Assembly: GCF_003843835.1 (NCBI RefSeq) | Contig: NZ_RKQL01000001.1 | Coordinates: 620,001-684,000, forward strand | Length of the DNA stretch: 64,000 nt | From: Tibeticola sediminis | GTDB lineage: Bacteria; Pseudomonadota; Gammaproteobacteria; Burkholderiales; Burkholderiaceae_C | Direction of reading: 5' to 3' | Shown: piece by piece, positions 8,875 through 22,750 of the stretch | Layout of the letters: every line of letters starts with the position of its first letter | Numbering within the stretch: position 1 is the first letter of the stretch | Notes under the pieces: generated by a model | Seen by the model: the letters and a program-made list of their open reading frames with translations, nothing else | What the model was told of the DNA's origin: nothing | Database searches by the model: none | Translations under genes and position numbers: made by a program

Positions 8875-9636
8875 TCATTTGCCCAGCAAGCGGCTGATTC
8901 CGGCGGCGTCGAAGTGCTCTTGCACGGCCGCATCGACCGGCAAGCCCTGCGCCGCCGAGAGTTTCTCGATGGTCTGCCAAAGCAGGGCAATCTGATGCTC
9001 CTGTGCGGCCGCATGGTCGATGAGCCCGCGCAGGGCTTGTGAGAGCGGGTCGTCGCTCTGCGTGACGCCATAGGCCGAAAAGCCCATGCGCGATGCCGCT
9101 TCCTCACGCCGGGCATCGGCCTCGGCCTCGATGATGCGTGCCGGGTTGCCTACGGCGGTGGCCCCGGCGGGCACGGGCTTGGTCACGACCGCGTTGGATC
9201 CGATCTTGGCGCCGTCACCGACCGTGAAGCCTCCCAGCACCTTGGCGCCCGCCCCCACGACCACGTCGCGGCCGAGCGTGGGATGGCGCTTGGTGCCCTT
9301 GTAGAGCGAGGTGCCGCCCAGCGTGACGCCGTGGTAGATCGTGCAGCCGTCGCCGACTTCAGCGGTTTCACCGATGACGATGCCCATGCCATGGTCGAAG
9401 AAGACGCGCTCGCCGATTTTGGCGCCGGGGTGAATTTCGATGCCGGTGAGAAAGCGCGAGACATGCGAGATGAAGCGCCCCAGCCACAACAGCCCATGAG
9501 TCCAGCAGGCGTGCGCCAGCCGGTGCAGCACCAGCGCATGCAGGCCCGGATAACAGGTGAGCACCTCCCAGGCACTGCGCGCGGCAGGATCGCGTTCGAG
9601 AATGCACTGAATGTCGGATCGGAGTCGGGCGAACAT
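8875..9636 (-). CDS. cysE: Serine O-acetyltransferase
   Basis: A 253-residue enzyme that transfers acetyl from acetyl-CoA to L-serine, the first committed step of cysteine synthesis. It has a short N-terminal helical part, then the left-handed beta-helix hexapeptide repeats ([19 protein letters not shown], about residues 67-85, and onward through GAGAKVLGG), as in the shorter CysE form. A further 75-residue helical tail follows the hexapeptide region. The gene lies 10 bp downstream of trmJ in the same direction, forming the trmJ-cysE pair common in Burkholderiales. Confidence 0.95.
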   Translation of the reverse strand: MFARLRSDIQCILERDPAARSAWEVLTCYPGLHALVLHRLAHACWTHGLLWLGRFISHVSRFLTGIEIHPGAKIGERVFFDHGMGIVIGETAEVGDGCTIYHGVTLGGTSLYKGTKRHPTLGRDVVVGAGAKVLGGFTVGDGAKIGSNAVVTKPVPAGATAVGNPARIIEAEADARREEAASRMGFSAYGVTQSDDPLSQALRGLIDHAAAQEHQIALLWQTIEKLSAAQGLPVDAAVQEHFDAAGISRLLGK

Positions 9637-9646
9637 GATCCCGAGT

Positions 9647-10444
9647 CTATTGCGGCGGCAAGTCCGCTGCCGCGCCAGTGGCTTTGGGCGCTGCCGACGC
9701 GGCGGCGGCCGTGCGTTGCATGCTGCGGGCGATCCCCCGCAGGATGTGCACCTCCTCAGGGGTCAGGCGCGCACGGTTGAACAGTTGGTTGAGGCGCGGC
9801 ATGAGCTTCTTGGGCGCGGACGGGTCGAGGAACCCGATGTCAGCGAGGGCTTGCTCCCAGTGCGCCAACACGCCGGCGACGGCCTGTGCGTCGGCATGTT
9901 CCGAGGCTTGCGTTGGCACGGCCGGCAACCAAGGGCCATAGCCGCCGAGTGCGAGCCGCCATTCGTAGGCGATGAGCTGCACGGCTGCGGCGAGGTTGAG
10001 CGAGCCGAAGCCGGGATTGGTCGGAATGCTCAAGCCCACATGGCAGCGGTAGACGTCCTCGTTTTTCATGCCGTAGCGCTCGGAGCCGAACAAAAAGGCG
10101 ACCGACGGCGGCGGCTCGCCCCGCGCACGCGCTTGGGCCGCCAGCGCCTCCAGATGCGGGCGCGGTGCCTGCGTGGGCGGCCCGAAATCGCGCCCGACCA
10201 TCACGGTGGCACAGAGATGCTGCACGCCGTCGAGCGCCTCGTCGAGCGTGGCGACGATGCGCGCGCGCTCGAGCACATCGGTGGCGCCACTGGCACGCTC
10301 GATGGTCTCCTTGCGGCGCAGCACGTTGGGCCAACGCGGCGCGACCAGCACCAGATCATCAAAACCCATGACCTTCAGGGCGCGCGCCGCGGCGCCGACG
10401 TTGCCGGGGTGACTGGTCTCGATGAGGATGAAGCGCGTCGTCAT
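9647..10444 (-). CDS. trmJ: tRNA (cytidine/uridine-2'-O-)-methyltransferase TrmJ
   Basis: A 265-residue SPOUT-family methyltransferase that 2'-O-methylates position 32 of the tRNA anticodon loop using S-adenosylmethionine. It begins [21 protein letters not shown] and has the knot-forming motifs [10 protein letters not shown] (about 121-130) and [18 protein letters not shown] (about 142-159). A C-terminal helical segment [19 protein letters not shown] is family-typical, followed by an Ala-rich tail. The start at 10444 is set by the N-terminal motif; the open frame continues upstream into the suhB leader. It is divergent from suhB. Confidence 0.93.
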   Translation of the reverse strand: MTTRFILIETSHPGNVGAAARALKVMGFDDLVLVAPRWPNVLRRKETIERASGATDVLERARIVATLDEALDGVQHLCATVMVGRDFGPPTQAPRPHLEALAAQARARGEPPPSVAFLFGSERYGMKNEDVYRCHVGLSIPTNPGFGSLNLAAAVQLIAYEWRLALGGYGPWLPAVPTQASEHADAQAVAGVLAHWEQALADIGFLDPSAPKKLMPRLNQLFNRARLTPEEVHILRGIARSMQRTAAAASAAPKATGAAADLPPQ

Positions 10445-10553
10445 GGAAGCGGATGGGGCGGTGGCCTCACGGGTAAAATCTGCCGATTGTCGCCGCAGCG
10501 CATCGCCGCGCGGCCCGCCGTCTTGGCTCCCGCACTGCACCTTTCCACCATCC

Positions 10554-11513
10554 ATGTCGTCCCCGCATCTGCACCCCATGCTCAATATGGCCGTCAAGGC
10601 CGCCCGCGCCGCCGGCACCATCATCAACCGCGCCGCGCTCGACGTGGAGGCAGTTCGGGTGTCGCAGAAGCAGGTCAACGATTTCGTCACCGAGGTGGAC
10701 CATGCGAGCGAGCGAGCGATCATCGAGACGCTGCTCGACGCTTACCCGAGCCACGGTTTTCTGGCCGAGGAGTCGGGGCAGCTTCATGGCGACAAAAACT
10801 CCGACCACATTTGGATCATCGACCCGCTCGATGGCACGACCAACTTCATCCACGGCTTTCCGGTCTATTGCGTGAGCATTGCTTTGTCGGTGCGGGGCCG
10901 CATCGAGCAAGCCGTCGTCTACGACCCCACGCGCAACGACCTGTTCACCGCCAGCCGCGGTCGCGGCGCCTTCCTCAACGACCGGCGCATTCGCGTGAGC
11001 AAGCGCACCCGGCTGCAGGAGTGCCTGATCTCCACCGGCTTTCCCTTCCGCAAGGGCGACAACTTCCAGCGCTACCTGCAGATGATGGGCGAGGTGATGC
11101 AGCGCACGGCGGGCCTGCGCCGGCCTGGGTCGGCCGCGCTCGATCTGGCCTATGTCGCCGCCGGCTTCACCGATGGCTTCTTCGAGACCGGCCTGCAGCC
11201 CTGGGACGTCGCGGCGGGCTCGCTGCTCGTGACCGAAGCGGGCGGTCTCATCGGCAATTTCACGGGTGAAGCGGACTTCCTGCACCAGCAAGAATGCCTG
11301 GCCGGAACGCCGCGCGTCTACGGACAACTCGTGACTTTGCTCGGCAAATACAGCAAGTTCGCCAGCGCTGGCGAAAAGGCCGCCGTGCGAGAAGCCGAAC
11401 GGGCTGCCGCCACCCCAGCCGCCTCGGGCGAGTTGGCGCAAAACGCCGAGCAAGGGGCCGAAGCCGCCACCGCGCCGACCGAGCCGCCGCGCGCGGACGA
11501 CGCACCCTTCTGA
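10554..11513 (+). CDS. suhB: Inositol-1-monophosphatase family protein SuhB
   Basis: A 319-residue lithium-sensitive phosphatase-fold protein. In E. coli SuhB also joins the NusA/NusG antitermination complex on rRNA operons. The metal-binding motifs DPLDGTTNF (from residue 90) and [15 protein letters not shown] (from residue 217) are intact. I chose the ATG at 10554 ([14 protein letters not shown]); the ATG at 10578 would give the E. coli-like MLNMAV start. Compared with the roughly 267 residues of E. coli SuhB, there is a C-terminal extension of some 50 residues rich in Ala and Glu. A TAAAAT hexamer at 10474-10479 may be the -10 box. mutS follows. Confidence 0.92.
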   Translation: MSSPHLHPMLNMAVKAARAAGTIINRAALDVEAVRVSQKQVNDFVTEVDHASERAIIETLLDAYPSHGFLAEESGQLHGDKNSDHIWIIDPLDGTTNFIHGFPVYCVSIALSVRGRIEQAVVYDPTRNDLFTASRGRGAFLNDRRIRVSKRTRLQECLISTGFPFRKGDNFQRYLQMMGEVMQRTAGLRRPGSAALDLAYVAAGFTDGFFETGLQPWDVAAGSLLVTEAGGLIGNFTGEADFLHQQECLAGTPRVYGQLVTLLGKYSKFASAGEKAAVREAERAAATPAASGELAQNAEQGAEAATAPTEPPRADDAPF

Positions 11514-11564
11514 TCGCTTGGGGTGCCCGTCGCACCCCGCCCCGATTTCTTGCGCCCGCTGCCC

Positions 11565-14189
11565 ATGACCGGATCCGAAGCCGCCGCGCCACAGGCCCAT
11601 ACGCCCGTGATGCAGCAGTACCTCGCCGTCAAGGCGGAGTACCCGGACACGCTGGTGTTCTACCGCATGGGCGACTTCTACGAGCTGTTCTGGGCCGACG
11701 CCGAGAAAGCCGCGCGCCTGCTCGACATCACCCTCACCCGCCGCGGTCAGTCGGCCGGGCAGCCGGTGGTGATGGCGGGCGTGCCCGCGCACTCTGTCGA
11801 GACCTATCTCGCGCGGCTGGTGGAGCTGGGCGAATCGGTGGCGATTTGCGAGCAGGTGGGCGATGTCGCCACCGCCAAGGGACCGGTCGAGCGCAAGGTG
11901 GTGCGCGTGGTCACACCGGGGACGCTGACCGACGCAGCGCTGCTTTCCGACAAGCGTGACCCGGTGCTGCTCGCGCTGCACGCGGGCGAACGCGGCCGCT
12001 ATGGGCTCGCCTGGCTCAGCGTCACCCAAGGGGAACTGCAACTGGCCGAGTGCGAGGCGGCTGCACTCGAATCCACGCTGGCACGCGTGGGCCCAAGCGA
12101 GCTGCTCTACAGCGCGGGCGCACCCACCACGCTGGAGCAACGCCTCGCGGCCTGGGCGGCGTCGGCCGAGCGGCGCGCCAGCCTCACGGCGCGGCCGGCC
12201 TGGCAGTTTGATGCGGGCCTGGGCCAGCGCAAGCTGCTCGAACAGCTGCAGGCGGCGAGCCTCGATGCCTGGGGTGCGAGCGAACTGAGCGCGGCGCACG
12301 CGGCCGCCTCAGCGCTGCTGGCCTGGGCCGAGCACACCCAGGGCCGCAGCCTGAGCCATGTGCGCGAGCTGCGCGTGCAGCGCGCCGATGCGCTCATCGA
12401 CCTGCCGCCGGCCACGCGACGCAACCTCGAACTCGTGCGCACGCTGCGCGGCGAAGAAGCGCCCACGCTGTTTTCTCTGCTCGACACCTGCCAAACCGGC
12501 ATGGGCAGCCGCCTGCTGCGCCGTTGGTTGCTCGAGCCGGCACGCGATCGCAGCGCCGCGCAGGCCCGCATCGACGCCATCGGGGTGCTGCGGGGTGAGG
12601 ACCCGAGCGACGCGCCGAGCTTGGGTGCGCTGCGCGCGGCACTCAAGGGCCAGGCCGACGTCGAGCGCATCGCCGCGCGCGTGGCGCTGCGTCAGGTGCG
12701 CCCGCGCGAGCTCGTGGCGCTGCGGCAATCACTACAAAATTCAGAGCATATCCAGTCCATTTCACGCCGGGGTTCCGGCCTTTTGGCTGAAATTTCAGCG
12801 CAACTGAGCCCACCCGAGGGCTGCGCGGCGCTGCTCGGCCGCGCCTTGCTCGATGAGCCCGCCGCGCTGCTGCGCGACGGCGGCGTGATCCGCGACGGCT
12901 TCGACGCTGAACTCGACGAGCTGCGCGCGATCCAAAACAACTGCGACGACTTTCTGCTCGCGCTCGAGGCGCGCGAGCGCGAGCGCACTGGCATTGCCAA
13001 TCTGCGCGTGCAGTTCAACAAGGTGCACGGCTTCTACATCGAGGTCACACAAGGGCAGCTGGACAAGGTGCCCGCCGACTACCGCCGCCGCCAAACGCTC
13101 AAGAACGCCGAGCGCTTCATCACGCCCGAACTCAAGGCTTTCGAAGACAAGGCGCTCTCCGCGCAGGAGCGCGGCCTGGCGCGCGAGAAATGGCTCTACG
13201 AGCAGCTGCTCGACGCACTGCAGCCCTTCGTGCCCGCCCTCACGCGGCTCGCGCGCGCGCTTGCGACGCTCGACGCTTTGTGTGCGCTTGCCGAGCGATC
13301 GCTGACCCTCAACTGGTGCGCCCCACAGTTCGTGCGCGAGCCCTGCATCGAAATCCGCGCGGGCCGCCATCCGGTCGTCGAGGCGCGATTGGCCGAGACG
13401 CGCGGCGCGGCCTTCATCGCCAATGACACGGTGCTTGGCGCCAAGACGCGCATGCAAATCATCACCGGCCCGAACATGGGCGGTAAATCGACCTACATGC
13501 GGCAGGTGGCCTTGATCGTGCTGCTGGCCAGCATCGGCTCTTATGTGCCCGCGACGGCCTGTCGGCTCGGGCCGATCGACGCCATCCACACGCGCATCGG
13601 CGCGGCCGATGATCTGGCCAATGCGCAATCGACCTTCATGGTCGAGATGACCGAGGCCGCGCAAATCCTGCGCGCGGCCACGCCGCAAAGCCTGGTGCTC
13701 ATGGATGAAATCGGCCGCGGCACCAGCACCTACGACGGCCTGGCGCTGGCCGCAGCGATTGCCAAACACTTACACGACCGCGCGCAGTGCTACACGCTGT
13801 TTGCCACCCACTATTTCGAACTCACCGCCTTCCCCGCCGAGCATCACGCGGCGGTGAACATGCATGTGAGCGCAGCCGAGTCGGGGCACGACATCGTCTT
13901 CCTCCACGCGCTCGAGCCCGGCCCGGCGAGCAAGAGCTACGGCATCCAGGTCGCGCGGCTCGCGGGCCTGCCCGCCCCGGTGCTGCAGCACGCGCGGCAA
14001 ACGCTCGCCGCGCTCGAATCCGGCGCCGCCGACCGCACCCAGCCCGACCTATTCGCGACCGCCGAACCGAGCGTCCCCACCGCCCCCATCCCGAGTGAAG
14101 TCGAGCTGCGTCTGGCTGAGATCGACCCCGACGCCCTCACGCCCCGCGAAGCGCTCGACCTGCTCTACCAGCTCAAACGCCTCGTTTGA
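11565..14189 (+). CDS. mutS: DNA mismatch repair ATPase MutS
   Basis: An 874-residue MutS1 that binds mispaired DNA as a dimer and recruits MutL. The mismatch-reading Phe-x-Glu is present in GDFYELF (Phe38, Glu40), the Walker A motif is GPNMGGKST (635-643), and the Walker B/signature region reads [12 protein letters not shown] further on. The ATG at 11565 (MTGSEAAAP) is chosen over a GTG at 11523 because the alignable part begins only with [11 protein letters not shown]. The C-terminal [19 protein letters not shown] is the usual tetramerisation tail. It lies 51 bp after suhB. Confidence 0.97.
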   Translation: MTGSEAAAPQAHTPVMQQYLAVKAEYPDTLVFYRMGDFYELFWADAEKAARLLDITLTRRGQSAGQPVVMAGVPAHSVETYLARLVELGESVAICEQVGDVATAKGPVERKVVRVVTPGTLTDAALLSDKRDPVLLALHAGERGRYGLAWLSVTQGELQLAECEAAALESTLARVGPSELLYSAGAPTTLEQRLAAWAASAERRASLTARPAWQFDAGLGQRKLLEQLQAASLDAWGASELSAAHAAASALLAWAEHTQGRSLSHVRELRVQRADALIDLPPATRRNLELVRTLRGEEAPTLFSLLDTCQTGMGSRLLRRWLLEPARDRSAAQARIDAIGVLRGEDPSDAPSLGALRAALKGQADVERIAARVALRQVRPRELVALRQSLQNSEHIQSISRRGSGLLAEISAQLSPPEGCAALLGRALLDEPAALLRDGGVIRDGFDAELDELRAIQNNCDDFLLALEARERERTGIANLRVQFNKVHGFYIEVTQGQLDKVPADYRRRQTLKNAERFITPELKAFEDKALSAQERGLAREKWLYEQLLDALQPFVPALTRLARALATLDALCALAERSLTLNWCAPQFVREPCIEIRAGRHPVVEARLAETRGAAFIANDTVLGAKTRMQIITGPNMGGKSTYMRQVALIVLLASIGSYVPATACRLGPIDAIHTRIGAADDLANAQSTFMVEMTEAAQILRAATPQSLVLMDEIGRGTSTYDGLALAAAIAKHLHDRAQCYTLFATHYFELTAFPAEHHAAVNMHVSAAESGHDIVFLHALEPGPASKSYGIQVARLAGLPAPVLQHARQTLAALESGAADRTQPDLFATAEPSVPTAPIPSEVELRLAEIDPDALTPREALDLLYQLKRLV

Positions 14190-14192
14190 ACT

Positions 14193-15008
14193 ATGCCTAC
14201 CCAGCCTCTCATCATCTTCTCCCATGCCAACAGCTTTCCGGCGTGCACCTACCGGGTGCTGTTCGAAAGCCTGCGCGCGCGCGGCTTCGAGGTGGAGGCG
14301 GTGGATCGCTATGGCCACGACCCGGCCTATCCGGTCACCAACAACTGGCCGCATCTGGTGCAGCAACTGGTGGACTTCGCGCAGCCGCAGGTCGCACGCG
14401 CCGGTCGACCCGCCTTCCTCGTGGGGCATTCGCTCGGCGGTTTCTTGAGCGTCATGGCAGCCGCCCGGCAGCCGGCGCTGGCGCGCGGCGTGCTGCTGAT
14501 CGACTCGCCCATCCTCGGCGGCTGGCGCGCCACCACGCTCGGCGCGATCAAGCGCACACCCTTGATCGGCTCGCTCTCCCCCGGGCGAGTGAGCCGCCAG
14601 CGCCGCACCCGTTGGGAGAGCCGCGACGCCGCGCTCGAGCACTTCCGCCACAAGCGCGCGTTTGCCCACTGGGATCCGCAGGTGCTGGCCGACTACATCG
14701 ACTGCGCCACCGAAACCGACGCGCACGGCCGTCGCGTGCTGCGCTTCGACCGCGATGTGGAAACCGCCATCTACAACACGCTGCCCGACAACCTCGACCG
14801 CCTGCTGCACCGCCATCCGCTCAAATGCCCGGTGGGTTTCATCGGTGGCACCCATTCGCAGGAGATGCGCCAAGTGGGCATGGCCATGACGGAAAAGCTC
14901 ACCCAAGGCCGCATCCTGATGCTCGAAGGCAGCCACCTCGTGCCGATGGAAAAGCCGCTGGCCACCGCCGCGGCCATCGAGGCCGCGCTGCGCGACATGG
15001 GGGCCTGA
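14193..15008 (+). CDS. Alpha/beta hydrolase
   Basis: A 271-residue alpha/beta-hydrolase fold protein. The nucleophile elbow GHSLGG places the catalytic Ser at residue 80, an oxyanion-type FSHANSF segment lies near the N-terminus (residues 9-15), and a likely catalytic His is in EGSHLVPMEKP near residue 249. No signal peptide is visible, so it should be cytoplasmic. It starts 3 bp after the mutS stop and is probably co-transcribed. The substrate is unknown; esterase or lipase-like activity is only an inference from the fold. Confidence 0.88.
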   Translation: MPTQPLIIFSHANSFPACTYRVLFESLRARGFEVEAVDRYGHDPAYPVTNNWPHLVQQLVDFAQPQVARAGRPAFLVGHSLGGFLSVMAAARQPALARGVLLIDSPILGGWRATTLGAIKRTPLIGSLSPGRVSRQRRTRWESRDAALEHFRHKRAFAHWDPQVLADYIDCATETDAHGRRVLRFDRDVETAIYNTLPDNLDRLLHRHPLKCPVGFIGGTHSQEMRQVGMAMTEKLTQGRILMLEGSHLVPMEKPLATAAAIEAALRDMGA

Positions 15009-15046
15009 GAGGGCGTCGAAACGGGCTGCACCAACGGTGATGGGGG

Positions 15047-15871
15047 TCACTGCGCCCAGGTGACCAGCCCGCTCCAGGCGGTGGCAAACACCAGCACGCC
15101 AAAGCCAATGCGGTACCAGGCGAAGGGCACGAAACTGTGGGTGGCGATGTAACGCAGCAGCCAGCGCACGCACACCCACGCGCTCAGGAACGAGAACAAC
15201 AGACCCACGGCAAACAGCGGCGCGTCGGCCACGGACAACATCGCGCGCTCCTTGTAGAGGCTGTAAGCGCCAGCGCCGATGAGTGTCGGAATCGCAAGAA
15301 AGAAAGAGAAATCCGTCGCCGCCTGGCGCGACAGGCCGAACAACATGCCGCCGATGATGGTCGCGCCGCTGCGGCTCGTGCCTGGCACCATGGCCAGGCA
15401 CTGCGCCAGGCCAACCTTGAGCGCATCGAGCGGCTGCATGGACTCGACATGGTCGATGCGCACCGCCGAGCGCGGCCGCCGCTCGGCCCAAAGAATCACC
15501 AGACCACCGAGGATGAAGGTGCTGGCGACCACCGTGGGCGTGAACAGATGCGCCTTGATCGCCTTGCCGAACAGCAGGCCCAGGATCACCGCCGGGAAGA
15601 ACGCAATCAGCACATTGACCGCAAAACGCTGCGCCTGCGCCTGCGTCGGCAAGGCCCGCAGGGTGGACCACAGCCGCTGCCAGTAGACGAGGATGACTGC
15701 GAAGATCGCACCGGTCTGGATGGCGATGTCGAACACCTTGGCGCGCTCGTCGTCGAAACCCAGCAGCGAACCCGCCAGTATCAGGTGCCCCGTCGATGAA
15801 ATGGGCAAGAACTCCGTCAGCCCCTCGACCACCCCCATCACCGCGGCCTTGGCCAGCAACACAACGTCCAC
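15047..15871 (-). CDS. uppP: Undecaprenyl-diphosphatase UppP (BacA)
   Basis: A 274-residue polytopic membrane enzyme that dephosphorylates undecaprenyl diphosphate, recycling the lipid carrier for peptidoglycan and other envelope polymers. Both family motifs are present: [14 protein letters not shown] (about residues 16-29) and [16 protein letters not shown] (about 160-175). Several hydrophobic helices follow. It is convergent with the hydrolase gene, with 38 bp between stops and no clear terminator there. Confidence 0.96.
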   Translation of the reverse strand: MDVVLLAKAAVMGVVEGLTEFLPISSTGHLILAGSLLGFDDERAKVFDIAIQTGAIFAVILVYWQRLWSTLRALPTQAQAQRFAVNVLIAFFPAVILGLLFGKAIKAHLFTPTVVASTFILGGLVILWAERRPRSAVRIDHVESMQPLDALKVGLAQCLAMVPGTSRSGATIIGGMLFGLSRQAATDFSFFLAIPTLIGAGAYSLYKERAMLSVADAPLFAVGLLFSFLSAWVCVRWLLRYIATHSFVPFAWYRIGFGVLVFATAWSGLVTWAQ

Positions 15872-15992
15872 ACACGCTCCTTGAAACGAGCGTGGATTAT
15901 CGCTGCGCCCAGGCCCGCCACTGTGGCGTATGCGGCCTGCACGCCTTCACTGCGGCCGACTCAGCGTCGCCCGACCGCCTGAGGCGTAGAAG

Positions 15993-16397
15993 TCAGTAGC
16001 GATACCCCGGGCCTTCGTACCACTCCGGCCGGTCGTGATGGTGGTGATGCTTGTGCTTGCGCTCCCGCACCACGTAGCCCGGCGGCACCCAGCCGATGGG
16101 CTCGACGACCACCGGAGCGGGCCGATAAACGACCGGCGGCGGCGCGTAGACGGCGACGGGGCGCTGCACCACCACCGGCGCGGGTTGTACGTAAACCGGT
16201 GCCGGCTGCACATAGACCGGGGCGGCATTCGCCACACCGATGGACACCCCAGGCGAGGCGATGCCGATCGACCAGAACACGTTGTCGCGCGCATGGGCGC
16301 CGCCCGAGGCCGCAAGCCCCGCCGCGCCGATGAACCCGAGGGCCATCAGACGCACCCGAGCGCTGTGGGACATGAGCTTCAAAACGCTGGTTTGCAT
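15993..16397 (-). CDS. Small secreted Pro/Val-rich protein of unknown function
   Basis: A 134-residue protein with a probable signal peptide (hydrophobic stretch about residues 17-36, AHA before the predicted cleavage). The mature part has tandem PVYVQPAP-type repeats (about 60-75), a run of proline-valine-tyrosine units, and a C-terminal HKHHHHHDRPEWYEG segment rich in histidine that could bind metal. A GGAGAAT ribosome-binding site precedes the ATG. Similar short, repetitive periplasmic proteins are frequent in Burkholderiales, but no function is known. It is divergent from glnS. Confidence 0.75.
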   Translation of the reverse strand: MQTSVLKLMSHSARVRLMALGFIGAAGLAASGGAHARDNVFWSIGIASPGVSIGVANAAPVYVQPAPVYVQPAPVVVQRPVAVYAPPPVVYRPAPVVVEPIGWVPPGYVVRERKHKHHHHHDRPEWYEGPGYRY

Positions 16398-16607
16398 GGA
16401 AATTCTCCTGTGAATCGATGCACATCGGCACCTCGGGCGACGCCCTCGATGCCCTGCCCTGATTCAACGCGAGAACCCGCGATACAGACCACTGCCGAGC
16501 CGTGACAGCGGTTGCTGCATGTAACAACTGGGCCGCGAATCGCCCGGCTGACGGGCGTGCCCGAAGGCGCGCCCATCCGTAAAGCCGCGTCCTACAATGA
16601 AACGATC

Positions 16608-18755
<2,148 letters not shown>

Positions 18756-18916
18756 GGCGGCGCTGAATAAGTCCCTGCGATGGCGCGCGCCCGGCCGCGG
18801 GATGGGATGCGAGGCGCAAACCGCAGCCATAGCCGCAGCTATGGCGAGGATTTGCTTTCGACGAGACCGCCCGTCGCCGGGATGCGCGGCGCGCGAGGAA
18901 CTTGTTCAGCGTCGCC
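18756..18916 (+). repeat. 162-bp palindromic repeat, copy C
   Basis: The copy begins GGCGGCGCTGAA directly after the glnS stop codon and ends TTCAGCGTCGCC. The central hairpin is CCATAGC-CGCA-GCTATGG. The left-end and right-end variants differ from other copies together, so the termini can still pair if one G-U is allowed. It sits between the convergent genes glnS and htrA. Confidence 0.9.
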
Positions 18917-19187
18917 ATAAAGCCGACACTGCGTCAACGCGCTCGTCTTTGCCCACGGCAGGCCCTTTCCCGGCGTCGGCCCGCGCTCCCACCGGGGACT
19001 CCCCCCTTTGCCGCCGCGCAGCGTCATTGCCTTGCCGCGATCGAGCAGCGGGCTGTGCATGCTGAGGGTTGCGCAGCGCCAACAAAACGGTCTCTTTTTG
19101 AGAGCAAAAAACGCCCGAATGACGCTGGCATCCGCCCGTTTTATTTCAAAACTGGGCTGCCGATGCTCCCCTGAGCCAGCGGCCGCC
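18917..19187. other. Intergenic region between repeat copy C and the htrA stop codon
   Basis: 271 bp without a plausible gene. It contains a T-run flanked by GGTCTC/GAGAGC (about 19089-19105) and two direct copies of CGCCCG, but no hairpin strong enough to call a terminator. Nothing else recognisable. Confidence 0.5.
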
Positions 19188-20335
<1,148 letters not shown>

Positions 20336-20339
<4 letters not shown>

Positions 20340-20854
20340 GCTTCCTCTCCATGATCTTTCTTCGTTGCAAGACCAAACGCACGCTCGGCGTCGAGCGCCT
20401 TCTGGTCACGCTCGCGCATCATCCAATACACCGCGCCCAGGGCCAACACCGCCCCCGACAGCGCCGCAACCTTGGACGGCGACGTGTCCGGGTCCAGGAT
20501 CACGAACTTGCGCGAGAGCGCAATCAGCGCGATCAACACCACCGTCTTGACTTGGATGATGCTGTCCTCGCGCATCGCCACGCGGATGATGGAGTGTTTG
20601 AACTCCATCGCGATCAGCAGCGTCATGACCATGCCGAACACCTGTTCGAACACGGCATGGTCGAGCGGATTGAACGCGTCGAGCACGAGCAGCGTGAACA
20701 CCACGCGGATCAACTGAACGAGGGAGGTCACGACGATGACCGCGATCACCGCCGACAAAATGATCGCGACGATCTGCTCGAAGCGCTCATAAAAACCGAG
20801 CATGGACCATTGCTCGCGCCACACTTCGAACGTTGCGGGTTTCTTTCTGGGCAT
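20336..20854 (-). CDS. psiE: PsiE family inner-membrane protein
   Basis: A 172-residue membrane protein of the phosphate-starvation-inducible PsiE family (function unknown). It has a short polar N-terminus, four hydrophobic segments (about residues 27-50, 60-90, 100-118 and 128-146) and the conserved-looking EFKHSIIRVAMREDSIIQVKTV loop at about residues 83-104. The start is placed at the ATG complementary to 20852-20854 (MPRKKPAT); the frame stays open upstream but without homology. It precedes the htrA gene with a 4-base overlap. No Pho box was recognised upstream. Confidence 0.85.
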
Positions 20855-20914
20855 ATGGGCTGGAGGAATCGAAAGTGAAAGCCGGAGAACCACCCCCGGC
20901 CAAGCATCGGGGCC

Positions 20915-20941
20915 AGTATATCGACGCCGCGCCCGCGCAAA
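20915..20941 (-). promoter_or_regulatory. Possible promoter of psiE-htrA
   Basis: On the minus strand a TATACT hexamer (complement of 20915-20920) lies about 60 bp before the psiE start. The best -35 candidate, TTTGCG (complement of 20936-20941), is only 15 bp away, so the call is weak. Confidence 0.35.
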
Positions 20942-21061
20942 GGCCCTCGCCACGTCCGACCCCCGCGGGCACCATCCACTCGCCCAGGTGCCACGGCCGA
21001 TGCGCAACGACTCGCCTACTTCGCCGCAGCCAGGGACAGGACCGCCCGATGGATCCTCTCT

Positions 21062-22123
21062 CTATGCCCGCCGCTCGACCAGGGGGATGCTGCGCTCGAT
21101 CGCATCGTCCACCGCCCATTCGACACGATTGCGCCCCGCGCTTTTGGCTCGGTAGAGTGCCTGATCGGCACGCGCCAGACAGTCGCGCCAGTGCTCTCCC
21201 GCGTGATGCGCTGCCACACCCATGGACACGGTCACCGCTTCGCCCTCGCCGGCGCGCACATGCTCGCGGATCTGCTCGCGCAAGCGCTCGAGCACCGCCT
21301 CGGCCTGTGCGCGACCCATGTCGGGCAGCCAGAGCACAAACTCTTCGCCCCCCAGGCGATAAAACCGATCGCCTCGACGCAAGCGCGACTGCACCGTGGC
21401 CGCAAAGTCCCGCAGCACCAAGTCACCCGCCTCATGCCCAAAGCGGTCATTGATCGACTTGAAATGATCCAAATCGAGTACGGCCAACAACCCGATCGAT
21501 CCGCCGCCCGAGCTTGCCCGGTCCAGCTCGATCTCCATCAAGCGGCGGTTCGCCACCCCCGTCAAGGCATCGATCAGACTCAAGGATTGCCAGCGAGCGA
21601 TGCGGTGCTGTGCCTGCTGTGAGGTCATGTACCCCAGAAGCGCCGTGAGCAATGCCGTAAACAAGAAAAACGGCAAGCCTTCACCGCCACCCAGGTCGGC
21701 ATGCGACAGGTAAGCCGATCCACCGATGGCCAGAGCCGCCAGCACAAAAGCGGCCCGTGGGGGCACGAGGAAAAACAGCATCAGCACACCGGGATAAACC
21801 CAAAACAGCGCCGCAAATCGCGCCGCCCAGCCGATGGCCCAAATTCCACCGACCGTCGCGCAAGCCACCACCCAGCCCGACAGGCGCGTATCGCCTGTCC
21901 GCCAAGCCCGATGCCCGGCCCAAACGAACAGCGCCGACAAGGCCACATCGTTCGACATCGCCCACCAATTCCCCTGCAGCGCACGGTAAATCGCAAACGG
22001 CATGAGCCATACGGCCGCAATCAGCGTCCCGAGCAGCAGCACGGCCACGGTGTAGTCCTCCCGCGCAACGGTGAGCAACTCACGCCACGACAGAGCTGGA
22101 CGAACGGGGGACAGATGCGGCAT
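21062..22123 (-). CDS. Membrane-bound diguanylate cyclase (GGDEF domain)
   Basis: A 353-residue protein that should make cyclic di-GMP from two GTP. The N-terminal half (about residues 25-168) has five or six hydrophobic segments forming an uncharacterised membrane sensor; the GGDEF domain spans about 180-340. The active site is GGEEF (258-262), a functional variant, and the inhibitory I-site RRGD (249-252) is exactly five residues upstream, so product feedback is expected. DALTGVANRR marks the domain start. It is a single-gene unit, separated from psiE by 207 bp. The sensed signal is unknown. Confidence 0.93.
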   Translation of the reverse strand: MPHLSPVRPALSWRELLTVAREDYTVAVLLLGTLIAAVWLMPFAIYRALQGNWWAMSNDVALSALFVWAGHRAWRTGDTRLSGWVVACATVGGIWAIGWAARFAALFWVYPGVLMLFFLVPPRAAFVLAALAIGGSAYLSHADLGGGEGLPFFLFTALLTALLGYMTSQQAQHRIARWQSLSLIDALTGVANRRLMEIELDRASSGGGSIGLLAVLDLDHFKSINDRFGHEAGDLVLRDFAATVQSRLRRGDRFYRLGGEEFVLWLPDMGRAQAEAVLERLREQIREHVRAGEGEAVTVSMGVAAHHAGEHWRDCLARADQALYRAKSAGRNRVEWAVDDAIERSIPLVERRA

Positions 22124-22525
22124 GCGAGGGGTGGTCTATCAAACCAAAGGGCTAGGGCATCAAGCGAACAGCGGCACAGCGCCGGCGCCTCGGCCGATGC
22201 ACCGAGCGACTCTTGGAGAGGCAGGGCGTCGACTCGGAATTATCGGCGAACCCACCTCGGCCGGAACAAGTGTTTTCCCGGGAACGAAGCCACCACGGCC
22301 ATCAGCGTCCGAGCGGCCGAGCGTCCGAGCGGCCGAGCGGCCTGCAACAGACCCAAACCCATGCCATACCCTTGAATCTGCTGCGACACGGCCAAGCTTG
22401 CAAGATGGGGACCGGAAACCGACATCGAACCATCCCTTTGCGCATGCGGTCTGCCGCCGCCAGCCCCTGACCCGACGCACAGTCGCCCCGGTTCGTCCCT
22501 CGCAGCACCGGGAGCCTCGCCCTTT
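22124..22525. other. Non-coding region upstream of the diguanylate cyclase gene
   Basis: About 400 bp with no convincing gene. It contains an 8-bp tandem repeat (22303-22342) and is otherwise unremarkable; short ORFs on both strands look like GC-rich chance frames. Promoters for the cyclase gene must lie here but none is clear. Confidence 0.5.
22303..22342. repeat. 8-bp tandem repeat, five units
   Basis: Five head-to-tail octamers: CAGCGTCC, GAGCGGCC, GAGCGTCC, GAGCGGCC, GAGCGGCC. The units alternate mostly between two variants, suggesting growth from a 16-bp unit. The array lies about 180 bp upstream of the diguanylate cyclase start. Confidence 0.85.
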
Positions 22526-22686
22526 GGCCACGCTGAATCGGTTCCCGTGATGGCGCACGCCCGGCCGCGGGATGGAATGCGAGGCGCAAACCGCAGCCAT
22601 AGCCGCAGCTATGGCGAGGATGGTCAACGAAGCAGACCGCCCGCAGCCGGGATGCGCGGCGCGCGAGGGACTTGTTCAGCGTTGCC
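22526..22686 (+). repeat. 162-bp palindromic repeat, copy D
   Basis: The copy runs from GGCCACGCTGAA to TTCAGCGTTGCC with the central CCATAGC-CGCA-GCTATGG hairpin. It is slightly divergent right of the hairpin, where GATTTGCTTTCG is replaced by GATGGTCAACG. It lies between the ssrA terminator and the upstream region of the diguanylate cyclase gene. Confidence 0.9.
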
Positions 22687-22712
22687 CTAGCGCCAGGCGC
22701 GGATTTCAAGCA

Positions 22713-22742
22713 AGAAAAAAGGCCCGGAGATTCTTCCGGGCC
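22713..22742 (-). terminator. Rho-independent terminator of ssrA
   Basis: An 8-bp stem GGCCCGGA (22721-22728) / TCCGGGCC (22735-22742), six-base loop, and a run of T on the minus strand (complement of 22713-22720). It is placed 9 bp after the mature 3' end of tmRNA. Confidence 0.9.
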
Positions 22743-22750
22743 CTTGTGTT

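Noticed and set aside
19084-19150. T-rich region downstream of htrA considered a terminator
   Set aside because: The CGCCCG words are direct, not inverted, repeats and no stable stem precedes the T-run.
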